From Cryptomeria japonica (lineage: Eukaryota; Streptophyta; Pinopsida; Cupressales; Cupressaceae), in assembly GCF_030272615.1 (NCBI RefSeq), contig NC_081406.1:118118847-118182846 (forward strand): a stretch of 64,000 bases of DNA, in the 5' to 3' direction. The position numbers were made by a program, and so were the translations under genes. A model generated the notes under the pieces. That model did not search any database. It had not been told where the DNA came from and worked only from the letters and a program-made list of their open reading frames with translations. Below, piece after piece: positions 1-10,985 of the stretch; within the stretch, counting starts at the first letter, position 1; every line of letters begins with the position of its first letter.

Positions 1-720
1 GTATCTAACCGGTTATAAGATTTTCTTAACTTAAAACATGTAGAGCATATTAATACTGTGTACCGGTAAACAGAAAGTAATGCAATAAACAGATACAAAA
101 GCAACCACATGAAAAACATACCATAACACAATATTTTAACAAGGAAACCCGGTGTGGGAAAAACCTCGGTGGGATTTGTGACCCACAATATTCACTTACT
201 AGCCAATAAGAGAATATTACTACTACAAGAGGGGCCTACACATGCAGGAAGGCCAAGTGCGTAGAGCTCACTGCTCAAATACAAAATGGGAAGTCTCACT
301 GACTTACAAAATGGATTATATAAATCCAGTGTCTTGTACTGCTTCAAAATAGCATCTATAATGCTAGATCCAGTACCCGTTTCTACTCTACTTCTTACAT
401 AAACCCTTAACTTATATTTCGCATAATAGGTCAGCCTTATTTCACCTAATTACATTCCTCTATCTCTCATAAAATGGTCTAAAATGATCTCTCTTATATA
501 AGAGTCATTTTACAACTTGCCAAATCGGCTTACAATGATTTTACAATAATAAACAAAATATATTAACAACAAAATTCCTATCGACTTCTATGCCAGTATG
601 CTTCCTTTCACTACTGATGCTGGTGGTCTGTGTGCTAGTGTAGAATCTAACTTTGCTAGTGCCGGTGGATTGCCTTGCCAGTGTCATAGGATTGTAAGGT
701 TGCCAGCAATGACAAAACCT
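1..720. other. LTR-like or unclassified repeat at the left edge
   Basis: No gene is supported here. A stretch near 145-200 (aaacccggtgtgggaaaaac and following) resembles the conserved internal part of plant copia LTRs, which recurs near 3370 and 16530 in this window. A TATA-like palindrome (tcttatataaga) lies near 492. The stretch abuts a truncated copia pol remnant and runs off the window, so its boundaries are unknown. The short ORF at 598-795 has no recognisable content. Confidence 0.3.
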
Positions 721-734
721 TCAATCACCTACAA

Positions 735-1135
735 TGTCTCATTGGAGGTGCATATGCCAACAGTCACAACTAGTTTTCTTCAACTTGAGCCATAAGATAC
801 ATGCCTTCATTTTTTTCAAGATTAGAAGAGTCAAGAAGATTATATATATTTAATTAAACGAAACATTGAAAGATTTGAATTAAAGGAAATGTGTGAATTA
901 AAAGAAACATTGTATCCACTATCACAGATTTGACTGACACTTAAAAGACTATGTTTGAGACCTTCTACATAGTACACATCATGAATAGGTGTGTCATCAT
1001 TGAGAAGTAAGGAACCTTTACCTTTTATTTGAATACCTGAGTTATCACTGAACTTCACAAAACCACTAGCATAATCTTGAAATTTTTAAAACTTGTCCTT
1101 ATCCCCTATCATGTGGTTGGAACAACCACTATCAA
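735..1135 (-). pseudogene. copia protease and GAG-pre-integrase remnant
   Basis: Minus-strand translation gives a retropepsin active-site segment (WVVDSGCSNHMIGDKDKF) near 1090-1135, then after a disruption GLKHSLLSVSQICDSGY near 910-980, the usual segment upstream of integrase, and a WHMHL remnant near 750. The frame is broken several times and the ORF at 840-1058 covers only part. This order is standard for copia pol. The rest of pol is absent, so it cannot be functional. Confidence 0.7.
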
Positions 1136-1927
1136 CTACCCATAATGTCCTTCTATTGGAAAGAAAGGCAGTTTGCACAAGCATGGATTGTTCTATGCTT
1201 GGAATAATTTTGGGTCTCCAAACCTTTCTTGTATCATGTTTATTCTATTTGTACTATTTGGATGTATGGCCAACAATATTAAATTTAAAACACCTGATTG
1301 TATTAGGAAAGCCAAAGTAGTGTTTGTGACCAAATCTTGGTGTTCTAGGCATCATGAACTTACAAGTACTCAATTTGTGACCAAATTTATTACAAAAGAA
1401 GCAATAGACATTGAAAAAGCAATTAAACCTAAAATTATTCCAAGACTGCTTCTTATTATCTGTTTTAAAATTTTGATTAACAAATTTTGAGCATTCACCT
1501 GTGTCAACAAGCTACTTTTGTTTCCTATGCATATTATTCAAGTGAATGGTTCTTTTATGCTCTTCAACTTGCTTTGTGTGTGAGATAACTTCCTATTTGA
1601 GAGCTTGAATCTCTTTCTCCTTATCAACAAGAACTGATTTGATATTATACACTACTCATTTAGAGTCATCTAGTTCACCTTATAGAGTTGCAATCAACTT
1701 GTTTGAGCCTTTCTCTTGAGAAGAAATGTGTTTCTTAAGTCTTTTGATTTCTTGAAGGGCACAAAGCAGTTCACTCTCAAGATTTATTTCACAGTTTTCT
1801 AGATCAAATTAATTGTTCGTTTGACTTTCTAGTTGACTATTTGAAGTTTTTTGTTCATCAACTTCAACCATGAATAAGGTTTCTCCTTCATCACCTAAAG
1901 AATCATCTATTTTGTCATCAATCTTCT

Positions 1928-2847
1928 TTACTGAATAGACACTTTCTTTTTCAAGTTGTTGAAGTCAAATTTCATTTTAGGAGTGAAGACCTTTTTCCTG
2001 TAATGCTTTTGAGTCTGATCATCATCATTGTTTTGATCAACATGAGGACATTGGGTTGCAAAATGACCAGCCTTACCACAATTAAAGTATTTGAATGTCA
2101 ATTTTCCTCTACATTTCTTCTTAAGTTTTCTCAATAGAAGTGCCTCTAATGAGTCAGACAAATCTGATTCACTGTCAACATCCTCTTTCTTTTATGTTTT
2201 AAAAGCAGTTTCTTTCAATTATGAACTAGCATTATCAACTTTGCTCAATCTATTTCAAAAGTAGTTAATGTTCCTTGAAGATCATCCAGGGTAAGATTAT
2301 TAAAGTTTTTCTTTTCTTCAAGCACTGAAATCTTGGTCTCATAAACAGGCAGTAAGGTTCTAATGACCTTCTTAACAACTGTGAACTCATCTACTTCTTC
2401 ACCTAATCCTCTCACACCATTGACAACTTCGTCTATTCTCAAGAAATATTCAGCAATTTTTCCATCATCTTTCATTTTCATTTCCTCAAACTATGCTTTT
2501 AGGGATAGAATCATTGATTATTTAACCTTTTCATTTCCTTGATAGATATTTTCAAGTTTTTCCCAAATTTCATGAGCAGATTTACAATGCATGGTTTTAA
2601 CAAATATATCTTTTGTCGAGCCACACAAAATAACATGTTTGGTTCTTGCAATCATTTCATATTGCTTTTTCTCATAAGGGTTTGTAGGTATGGTAGCAGG
2701 TACAGTGTACTTCCTACAAACTATATTCCAAACATCAAAATCTATAGAAATCAGATATGTTTCCATTCTAATTTTCCAAAACACATAATCAGAACCATCA
2801 AATAATGGAGCTCTAGTAATAGATGACCCCTCTTGAAAATTTGACAT
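1928..2847 (-). pseudogene. copia gag (UBN2-type capsid with zinc knuckle)
   Basis: The start is the ATG at 2847, about 60 nt after the primer site. Residues 1-109 carry the N-terminal gag signature (FDGSDYVFWKIRMETYL). After an in-frame stop near 2520 the capsid continues at 2481-2245 (MKMKDDGKIAEYFLRID), then after further breaks a basic segment with one CCHC knuckle, CFNCGKAGHFATQC, near 2050-2090. The order capsid then knuckle is normal for copia gag. At least two interruptions make it a pseudogene. Confidence 0.8.
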
Positions 2848-2905
2848 GATGAAAGACTTCCAAGACCAAGACCGATCCTAGGAAAGACCTAATGTAGGAC
2901 CCTAC

Positions 2906-2917
2906 GCTCTGATACCA
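2906..2917 (-). other. primer binding site, tRNA-iMet type
   Basis: The minus strand reads tggtatcagagc, matching the 3' end of plant initiator tRNA-Met. It lies two bases inside the LTR edge (minus strand ...ccaaca|ag), which fixes the orientation of the element. Confidence 0.85.
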
Positions 2918-2919
2918 CT

Positions 2920-4497
2920 TGTTGGAAGTGGAAATACTTTGAGAGAGGGGGTGAATAAGAGTATTATATAAATTCAATTTTTGACTTAAAAAACAAATGC
3001 ACACTCTAGACCTTGAGCAAATGAATTTTACTTGAAAATGCAAAGTGAATAATGAACATTAGAGAAATATGATATGAAATATGAGCGAATTTCAGCTCAT
3101 CTTAAAAGCATGATGTATTATTGGTCAACTATACTAATGAATAACCTTTTGATGCTTTTTTGAACATAAAATTATAAGAAAAAATAGCAGATTTCTTTAT
3201 CATTCATGCATCTAACATTACATGACAAAAATGAACAATTGAACTTTGACCTTTTAGACAACTTCAATAGTGAGAAAAAGTATCAGAGCATTGTATGAAT
3301 AGAATGAAAGACTTGAACTATTAGGCACAAAAACTAAGAACAAATAGCATCACATAACACATGAATTTCCTGAGTGGAAAAACCCTCATGGGGTATAAAA
3401 AAAACCACTCGAAACCTATCTCTTTCTTCAACTCAAAACAACTCTATACAATGGTGGAGTATCAACTCAACACCTTATCTGAAATTTCAACTTCATGGGA
3501 GCACCAACTCCTCAAACTACAAAGTCACTTTCAAAATTTGTTATCACTACTGACCTTACAACTACACTAATCATGCAGACCCAAAATCATTAATGAATAC
3601 AAACCGCTAAGTATGATTTTCAATGATGCCAATTCCAAGATGTACTGTATATAAAAGTACCACCAAATAATCTCTCTCAAATTTGGATAAAAGTTTCTAT
3701 TGTGAAAACCAAAGATAAAAAAACCCTCTTTTCAAACTTTTCAAATTGTCAATGTAACACATTACAATCTTTCATAATGCTTTCTTTCTCATTTCTCAAT
3801 CATCGAGCTGAGCAATGGCTTGAAGCCATGAATTTATAGACCAAAACAAAATGAAACCCTTAAACAAACTAAAAGAATCAAGTCAAGAACAATCCCTCTA
3901 GTTAGGGTTTCAAAAAAAATTGAAGCTCACATACAGTTGCAAAAATAAATTCTTCTTTTTCAAAAATTAAACAACTGTAACTAAAAAAGTTTGAATCTTT
4001 TCCATTTTCTATTCATAAGCAACTAATTTTTTTCCTTACTTTGGCAAAGAGATGAAAATACTAAAACGAGAAAAGTAAAAAAAAACTTTTCCATTTTCAC
4101 TGCTTATCAAATGTTTAACTGATTTCATCTTTTTGCAACATGAAACTGAATCTCTTAACAGTTTTCAACTTATTTCCAAACTGAAAACCAAAACCATTTT
4201 TCATTTTTACCACAAAATAAGAGTTTGTAAAGGTGATACATGTTTTAAATCAGCCATCTTTATCGAGTCAACTTCGATTCTCATGTTCTTGTAAATGATT
4301 AGTTTGATAACCATGTTGCAGCCGCAATACCAAATGTCAAGATTCATGTAAAATTCTGCTAAATGAATGATGGCTAGGGTTTCACAAACCCTTGGTGAAC
4401 AAAATGAAATCATTTTGCCCTTTTCCTTTTTGCTCCAAATCAAATACTATGTCCAAGTATACAAAACTTTTAAGTCTGGTGAAGACATCAATGAACA
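2920..4497 (-). repeat. LTR of the minus-strand copia element
   Basis: The inner edge TGTTGGAAG at 2920 is well placed next to the primer site. The outer edge at 4497 (…gaaca) is inferred from the TG...CA rule and from the similar first bases of other LTRs in the window. The stretch holds the aaaccctcatgggg motif near 3378 seen in related LTRs. No gene is seen. The 1578-bp length is provisional because the second LTR is absent. Confidence 0.5.
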
Positions 4498-4554
4498 AGG
4501 ACGCAAAGCGTCAAGTTCCTACCATTAGTATGATTAGTTTATAGTAAATAAAAA

Positions 4555-5010
<456 letters not shown>

Positions 5011-5019
5011 TTAGTGTTA

Positions 5020-6186
5020 TCAAATTTTAATTTAATATATTGAAATTCCTTTTTAATATTTGAAAATGAATATTAGAAACTTTTAATTAAAATACTATTG
5101 TAGTTGAAAAGATTTAATTTTAATTGTTTAAAATGAGTGTTACTAGATTATATAAATATTGTTGTTAATGAATATTAGTTTAAGATTAGCAATTACAATT
5201 AATTTATTACAATTAATTTTGAATGTCTTAAATTTTTATCCATAATTCAACTAAAATTAAAAATTCATTACAAAATTTATTACATTTGGATTGAGTTATG
5301 ATGTCACTATATATATTAGATTATTTCTTAATGGATAAAAAAGTTAGAAGGTGGAAAACCTAAAACCATGAGATTTTTCTATTAACATTTTTCTAGGGGG
5401 TGAAATCAAATAAGTCAATGAATTGCAAATTGGCTTTTTACTTTCAATAGATTTCATTTTTTCAATTTTTTTTAATTTTATTTTATTTGTATCTTTCAAT
5501 ATAATAGTTAAAATTTTAATCTGTTTTAGAAAGTCAATTTATAATTTATTATAAAACTATATAAAAACATGAAAAAGATGTTATGCTAGTAATTTTGAAA
5601 TAGTCTTGTAGGATTATTAAGATATGTCTTCCAACTCTAATATAATTTTAAAAATAAATTTACATTAATATACAGTAATATTTAAATTAAATTAATTAAA
5701 AAAATCTATTTACCATTTCAAAAGAATAATAACTAATTAAATTTTATTAATTACCATACTTGAAAAATACAATATTAATATAACAAAATTATACCTAATC
5801 TCTAATCTTTATTTTTCATCTTTAACAATTGTAATCAAATATATAAATTAAATTAATTTATAAATTTATGTTTCAATGGTTTAAAAATATCTAATAATTC
5901 AAACTTGAAAATTTGAATATAATTGAATTTATTTTTATTCAAATGTAAACTAAAAATAATGACAAATTTCTAAATTTGGAAAACTATATTCCCATTAATA
6001 TTGTGGGTCATTAAAAGTAAAACAAAAGTTAAAAAAATAAAAAAATAAAAAAATTATATAAAATGTACTCTAATATTACATTAGATGAAGTACTATATTG
6101 CGAATATTTTAAAAACATAAATGCATATTAAGTGAATTATTATATGACAATTAAATAATATGAGTTGTGATTTTTTTATATAAAAT
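5020..6186. other. AT-rich DNA without recognisable content
   Basis: I see no ORF of note, no transposon motifs and no structured repeat. Composition is strongly AT, with many short A and T runs. Confidence 0.6.
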
Positions 6187-6650
6187 GATTTAATATTGTT
6201 TACTATGAAAAAATAATTACAAATTTAACCCCTCATGATTTAACTCTTTGTGAAACAATAATATTATTTGAAACTGAAACCTATTTGTCAAAAATTTTAT
6301 ATAGCGTTTTAAAAAATTGTCTATTGTAACATGGTAAACAAGAGTAAAAAATAAAAATAAAACAATATTATTAAACATTATATTAATAATAATTAAAAAC
6401 TTAATTCAACTTCTTTAAAAAAAATAATAATAACGATTTAATACTATTTACTATGAAAAAAATAGTTACAAATTTCACTCCTCATACCTATTTGTCAAAA
6501 ATTTTATCAAAGATTTTAAAAAAATTATCATTGTATTTCATCAATTATAACATGATAAACAAGAGTAAAAAATACAAACAAAAAAAAACAACATTATTAA
6601 ACATTATATTAATAATAATAATTCAACTTCTTTAAAAAAAATTAATATCA
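6187..6650. repeat. direct tandem duplication, ~250-bp unit
   Basis: Copy 1 is 6187-6434 and copy 2 is 6435-6650. Both start gatttaatactnnttactatga, share the segment around acctatttgtcaaaaatttt, and end with aattcaacttctttaaaaaa. Copy 2 lacks about 30 bp present in copy 1. No coding potential is evident. Confidence 0.85.
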
Positions 6651-7216
6651 TTACAAAATTATTTTCTAAACAAATGATGAAGCTGGTAAGATTTTAAAGG
6701 AATTAATATAATTACAAAATTATCTCAAACTATGAAGCTACATCTATACCCATATTTGCTAAATATTCAATTACAAATAAATTAGCAATTTAATTAAATT
6801 TTTAATTAACACCAAACAACTTGTTTATTACAAATAAAAATAATCAACATAATAATAACTAAAACACATGGATGACCAACATAATAATGTGCCAAATCAA
6901 CGCCCTCGTGGAATGCCAGTCAAATGCCAGATGACCAATCCCGATACATATCTCAACCACCCAAGTAATTTTATGGGATATAAAATCAAACAAAAATGTG
7001 TCCGTAAAGATCATGTTGAGGGGGGACATATTAAAATACGTTACTCACAAGGTAACTTATCATCTTACCAAAGCCTAGTGACTTAGTCACTAAGAATGCC
7101 AACTAAAAATGCCAACTAAAAATGCCTCGGGGTGAACATTAATTACCCGAAAGGTGGTTTTTTCTGTAGTAAAACAACAACAAAAGGTAGTCTCGTCTGC
7201 CAGCTTGTATCTATAT
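6651..7216. other. unclassified spacer
   Basis: AT-rich to about 6860, then less so. A 72-codon ORF at 6868-7086 (starts MDDQHNNVPNQRPRG) has no recognised motif and no supporting context. Around 7100-7130 a short direct repeat (aatgccaactaaa) occurs twice. Confidence 0.4.
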
Positions 7217-7341
7217 ACAAATGCACGTAAAAGCATGGAGATTTAATATTTATAAATGGTAAGCAATAATATATATATATATACAAATGCACATGAAAGC
7301 ATTGAGATTTAATATTTATAAATGATAAGCAATAATATTAA
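7217..7341. repeat. 66-bp tandem duplication
   Basis: Two copies (7217-7282 and 7283-7341) of acaaatgcacgtaaaagcat followed by a gatttaatatttataaat segment, separated by a short (AT)n run. The sequence matches the third intron-like part of the unknown partner gene in copies A and B, so it belongs to the inverted fragment. Confidence 0.8.
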
Positions 7342-7390
7342 AAACCCAGAAAGGATAAGCGGGAAGGAAAATGGATTTATTAAGACAAAC

Positions 7391-7690
7391 CTTACTATCA
7401 TCAGTGGGATAGAAATGAGAAAAGTGACAGTACATACCACAAAATGCCACCACGAACAAATGAGGTGGTGAATCTTCTAAATGTACTCCTAATGGTAAGC
7501 AATTTGCTTTTTCTTTCTTACTCTAGGAGAGACTAAAGTAATCAACAATTACGCACCAGAGAAAAGGAACAAAAACTGACGGTATTTATTACCTGAAGGG
7601 TTGTTTTTTCTGTAATACAGTGACAAGTGGTTTCTCTGTGAAGCTTCCATGAAAATGAGTTGATCACAGCTTATAGTACGATGTTTGCTT
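7391..7690 (-). pseudogene. exons of the unrecognised CLE-partner gene (inverted copy)
   Basis: Minus strand. The upstream exon ends at 7593 (reads FHGSFTEKPLVTVLQKKQPF, donor CAG|GTAATA). The next exon is 7520-7391: 43 codons after a phase base, open throughout, reading KKEKANCLPLGVHLEDSPPH and onward to PTDDSK, with donor AAG|GTTTGT. Its acceptor is tctcctagag. This is the longest open version of that exon in the window. The upstream exon lacks 33 nt that the other copies have. I do not recognise the family. The fragment has no third exon, so it is called a pseudogene. Confidence 0.6.
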
Positions 7691-7887
7691 ATCGCTTGAA
7701 TTCAAAAAATACTGCGCATAATCTTAATTACTAAGCATGCACTTATTTTAATATTTGTGGAGAAGTATTATGTTAAATATAGAGGAACACTTGTAGTAGA
7801 GTCTTATCTTTTAGATTATCAAATGTAAACAACGGTTTGTGGCAGTTAAGAACTTTCCACGTCGACATCATTTTTGCAAAATTACAT

Positions 7888-7896
7888 CTATATAAG
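7888..7896 (+). promoter_or_regulatory. TATA box of the CLE exon-1 fragment
   Basis: ctatataag lies 111 bp before the ATG at 8007, the same spacing as in the other three copies, within a conserved block (ctatataagtcgtctaac). Confidence 0.6.
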
Positions 7897-8006
7897 TCGT
7901 CTAACTTCTGTGCCAAATACACCCAACAGATAATCATCTTGCCAGATCTTAAAGAGTTTGGAGACATTTTCCAGTTGCAGTCAGAGATAAAAGTAGAGAG
8001 AGAGAA

Positions 8007-8098
8007 ATGGCCTTATATAGACGCTTTGTAGTTGCTTATTGCTTTCTCATTACTTGAGCCATCATTCTCTCGTGGCTGCGGCAAGTCAGCAAGTAAAA
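8007..8098 (+). pseudogene. CLE propeptide exon 1 fragment
   Basis: It starts ATGGCCTTATATAGACGC like the other copies, but is 92 nt long where intact exon 1 is 106 nt. The 14-nt deletion shifts the frame into a stop after 16 codons. The donor aaaa|gtaagc and about 120 nt of intron 1 follow, then homology ends near 8225. Exons 2 and 3 are absent in this orientation. Confidence 0.8.
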
Positions 8099-8225
8099 GT
8101 AAGCACAATTCCTCTGCTTCTTAATTTCAAATATTTTGAATGTATACATTTTGTTTTGAAATTGGTCCGCTTTTGGGCATTCATTGTGGTATTTTGGACG
8201 AATTATTTATGCAGAAATTAGAATG

Positions 8226-9030
8226 AAAATTAAAATACAACTGTTTTTTATAAACATACAGTCATATATTCTAATGTTTTTAATTGTTTTTTTATTTAAA
8301 AGTCTTATTGAGGAACACTGAGACCTTTGCCAAGGCTTTTATTTGAAATCCTCAGAAATTGAGGCCTTCACCTTTGTGAAAATGTTTTGATCTCATCGGC
8401 CTTCGATCTTCTCTTTAATATTGGCAACGATCTTCTTTATCTGCTATCCGTAGCTCCTTCAATGGCTTTCAGTCTACTTTTTCCTTTCAACTTGGGTGGC
8501 TTACATGTAGCTAGGCTACTATTTGCATGTCTTCCTTGTAGCATGGATCTGCACCTTATTCCTGCGGTCTATTTTGACCTATGTTAGCTTCTCCTTTGGT
8601 TTCTAAATACAACTATCACTTATTGAGGCAGTGACTACACCTTTGATCTTCTCTGCAAATTTCTTCAAACTTTACAAACCTTCAATTTAAGTAATTTTTC
8701 AAACTCTCAGCAGCCAGCTTCCATAATCTTCTATAATATTGTAGTCTTTTCCACAATATTTTGGATTATTTGCAGGTCTCAATGCTTTTACTTCCATAGC
8801 AATTGAAGAAAATCAAAATACAAAAAATGTTCAATTGCAGATAAATCTTTCCATTCATTCAAATGAAATTTCAAATATTTTTTATCAAAGAAATACAAAT
8901 AATTCATTACAATTGCTTCCATATATAGAAGTCTCAGATTCCTAGTTAAAAGTAGTACTAGTCAAATGCACACTCATGCCAAATTCCAGTTAGCAAAATC
9001 AGGCAAATTATATTTTTAAAACTTTTATTT
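8226..9030. other. unclassified DNA between the inverted arm and CLE copy A
   Basis: Base composition is less AT-rich around 8330-8720. A 66-codon plus-strand ORF (8387-8587) and a basic minus-strand reading near 8440-8560 are both unconvincing. I find no match elsewhere in the window. Confidence 0.35.
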
Positions 9031-9327
9031 GAACTCTAAGAGACTCAACTTGCTCCTATGCAAGATGAGAGAAATTACAATTACAAACAGACTGACAGCT
9101 CTCAAAACACACTATACTCTTACTACTTAGTCCTATTGAAAATATGAATCAAAATTTGCTATCTCTGTCTCAGTCACGAAAACAATGATTGCAGAAGTGG
9201 TTACATTTATGCGCGTGGAGGTGTCAATGCAGAAAGGAAGATGGAAGTGGGACTGCGTAGAACCTAAAGAAAGTGGGTACACTTAACCAGTAGGACTGGA
9301 TTTATTTATTATTTTTATAGAGTCGTT

Positions 9328-10644
9328 TTAGTGGTGTTGAGGATCTGGACCTCCAGGAATTTGTCTTTTACATTGAAATTTGGGCTTCAACTTTCTCTGT
9401 CTCAAAGATCTATTTTGTCCATTTTCTTGACCTGCAGTTTTTCCTTGTATTTGCAGATGAGTCAGCTGATTTGAAATCTACAGAACATACATGAATTAGA
9501 CATGTTTTAATATGAAAAAATAAAATCAAATGTAAATAATTGGGATTCAAGCAAACCTTTGACGAAGTTTGGTCACGAGTGGAGTTTACAATTGCACCTT
9601 CAACAATGCCTTCGTGGTGCTGTACCTTCAGGTATTCCATACTTAATCTGTCCCCTATATTAAAAAATAGGAGAAGATCTAAAAGAGATTTTACAATTGT
9701 TAAGTAATTAATATGCATGTTTTTAAAATTATTATTTTTATATATGCAAATTCATAATTAGAACTATCAAGCATGCAAGCGTTTTAGATGATAGCAAAAA
9801 GAAAGTGAAATAGCGTTTTAGATGATAGCAAAAAGGAAGTGAAATAGTTTTTCAACTACATGCATGCAAGCTTTTTAGATGATAACAAAAGAAAGTGAAA
9901 TAGGTTTTTTTTTGGTGGATAAGTATTAATTTTTTCATTTTTTTGGGTGGGGGATTAAGTGCACCGCCTAAAATGGGTCATGTGAGGTGTTTAGTCAATT
10001 CAAAAACAATGGTAGCTTTAAATATATATTTGTATGTTTTTATAGAATTTGATTAAATATTGATTCGATGTTTACCATTTTATTTTAAAAACAAGTTTGA
10101 AACATATGACACTCCTTTCTATTTCTATTTTATATTTAAACTGTCCTTATATTATTCTCAATTCTTCATAATTAAATTTCTTACATTAAACTCTTCTTTT
10201 CTCAAACAAATTACAATTAAATTAAAATTCTATTCTTACCATAATTGAACACCTCTAATGGTGATTCTACTTCATTCTTTATGAAGGCATATGTCCAAAT
10301 ACTTTCGCCTATGTCTATGTATGAATTAGAATACATATTTGACTTTATTTTTAATAGAAAATAATTGTAATTTGAATTTCAATTAATTAATAAATATGAT
10401 TAAATATGCATTCTAATCTCTGCAAAAACAACTCGCCTAAAATACCACAATGAATTGCCAAACGCCCACCAATTTCAAAACAAAATGTATAGATTCAAAA
10501 TATTTGAAATTAAGAAGCAAAAGAGGAGTCGTGCTTACTTTTTGTTTCCGAATTGTCGCAGCAATGAGAGAATGTTGGCTGAAGTAATGAGACAGTAATA
10601 AGCAACGACATTGTCACAACTACAAAGCGTCTATATAAGGCCAT
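9328..10644 (-). CDS. CLE (CLAVATA3/ESR-related) secreted peptide precursor, copy A
   Basis: Three-exon model on the minus strand: exon 1 10644-10539 (106 nt), exon 2 9654-9557 (98 nt), exon 3 9477-9328 (150 nt, stop TAA). Introns have GT-AG ends (gtaagc...atatag; gtttgc...ctgtag) with phases 1 and 0, and the frame runs through to a 117-residue protein. Residues 1-27 form a signal peptide (MALYRRFVVV, then a Leu/Val/Thr-rich core ending QPTFSH). A polar basic spacer follows. The last 12 residues, RQIPGGPDPQHH, preceded by Lys, fit the CLE ligand pattern RxxPxGPDPxHH. In the family this dodecapeptide is cut out, often hydroxylated on proline, and binds leucine-rich-repeat receptor kinases outside the cell. 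Size and the two-intron layout resemble CLV3. The ATG at 10644 was chosen because it gives the signal peptide and is conserved in all copies. AATAAA lies about 25 nt past the stop. Expression is unknown. Confidence 0.85.
9331..9366 (-). other. CLE dodecapeptide coding segment, copy A
   Basis: Encodes RQIPGGPDPQHH directly before the stop. Positions 4 (Pro), 6-9 (GPDP) and 11-12 (HH) match the family core. Gly5 and Gln10 match the CLE2/5/6/7 type. Gln2-Ile3 is unusual, as Ser or Val is common at position 3. Confidence 0.88.
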
Positions 10645-10754
10645 TTCTCTCTCTCTACTTTTATCTCTGACTGCAACTGGAAAATGTCTCCAAACTCTTT
10701 AAGATCTGGCAAGATGGTTATCTGTTGGGTGTATTTCGTACAGAAGTTAGACGA

Positions 10755-10763
10755 CTTATATAG
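10755..10763 (-). promoter_or_regulatory. TATA box of CLE copy A
   Basis: The minus strand reads ctatataag, 111 bp before the ATG, inside a block (ctatataagtcgtctaac) conserved in all four copies. Transcription would start about 30 bp downstream, giving a short leader rich in GA dinucleotides (gtagagagagagaa). Confidence 0.7.
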
Positions 10764-10869
10764 ATGTAATTTTGCAAAAATTATTTAAAAAAGGAAGGAA
10801 ATGCTATGACGACGTGGAAACTTCTTAACTGCCACAAACCGTTGTTTGGCTCTACTAAAAGTCTTCCTC

Positions 10870-10877
10870 TATATTTA
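10870..10877 (+). promoter_or_regulatory. TATA box facing the partner gene, copy A
   Basis: tatattta on the plus strand in the conserved context ctctatatttaacattattc, also present in copy B (29886) and as tatatgta in copy C. It lies 110-120 bp before the first coding exon of the unrecognised gene. The role is inferred from position and conservation. Confidence 0.45.
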
Positions 10878-10985
10878 ACATTATTCTTCTCCACAAATGT
10901 TAAAATAAGTGCATGCTTAGTAATTCAGATTATGCGCAGTATTTTTGAATTTAAGCGATAAGCAAACCTCGTACTTTAAGCTGTC

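Larger units (their letters stand above)
720..4497 (-). mobile_element. Ty1/copia retrotransposon, 5' part only
   Basis: Read on the minus strand this is LTR (4497-2920), tRNA-iMet primer site, gag and the start of pol up to the GAG-pre-integrase region, where it stops. Integrase, reverse transcriptase and RNase H are missing. Stops and frameshifts break gag and pol. The right edge is set at caatgaaca, where a minus-strand LTR would begin TGTT; no target-site duplication can be tested because the other end is lost. Confidence 0.75.
7391..8225. repeat. left arm of a large inverted repeat (promoter and exon 1 of the CLE locus)
   Basis: Its reverse complement matches 10415-11290 at length: part of CLE intron 1, exon 1, the interval with the TATA boxes, and two exons of the partner gene. 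The loop of about 2.2 kb between the arms holds exons 2 and 3 of CLE copy A. The left arm carries a 14-nt deletion in exon 1 and a 33-nt in-frame deletion in the partner gene, so the arms are old relative to one another. Confidence 0.85.

Noticed and set aside
1093-1490. Plus-strand ORFs of 75 and 105 codons
   Set aside because: They are antisense to the minus-strand copia protease (the DSG motif lies opposite) and have no independent support.
6868-7086. 72-codon ORF near the inverted fragment
   Set aside because: No motif, no second copy in the window and no promoter or splice context.
7837-8031. 64-codon plus-strand ORF over the CLE exon-1 fragment
   Set aside because: It runs through the promoter and leader and reads exon 1 in the wrong frame; the exon model explains the sequence better.
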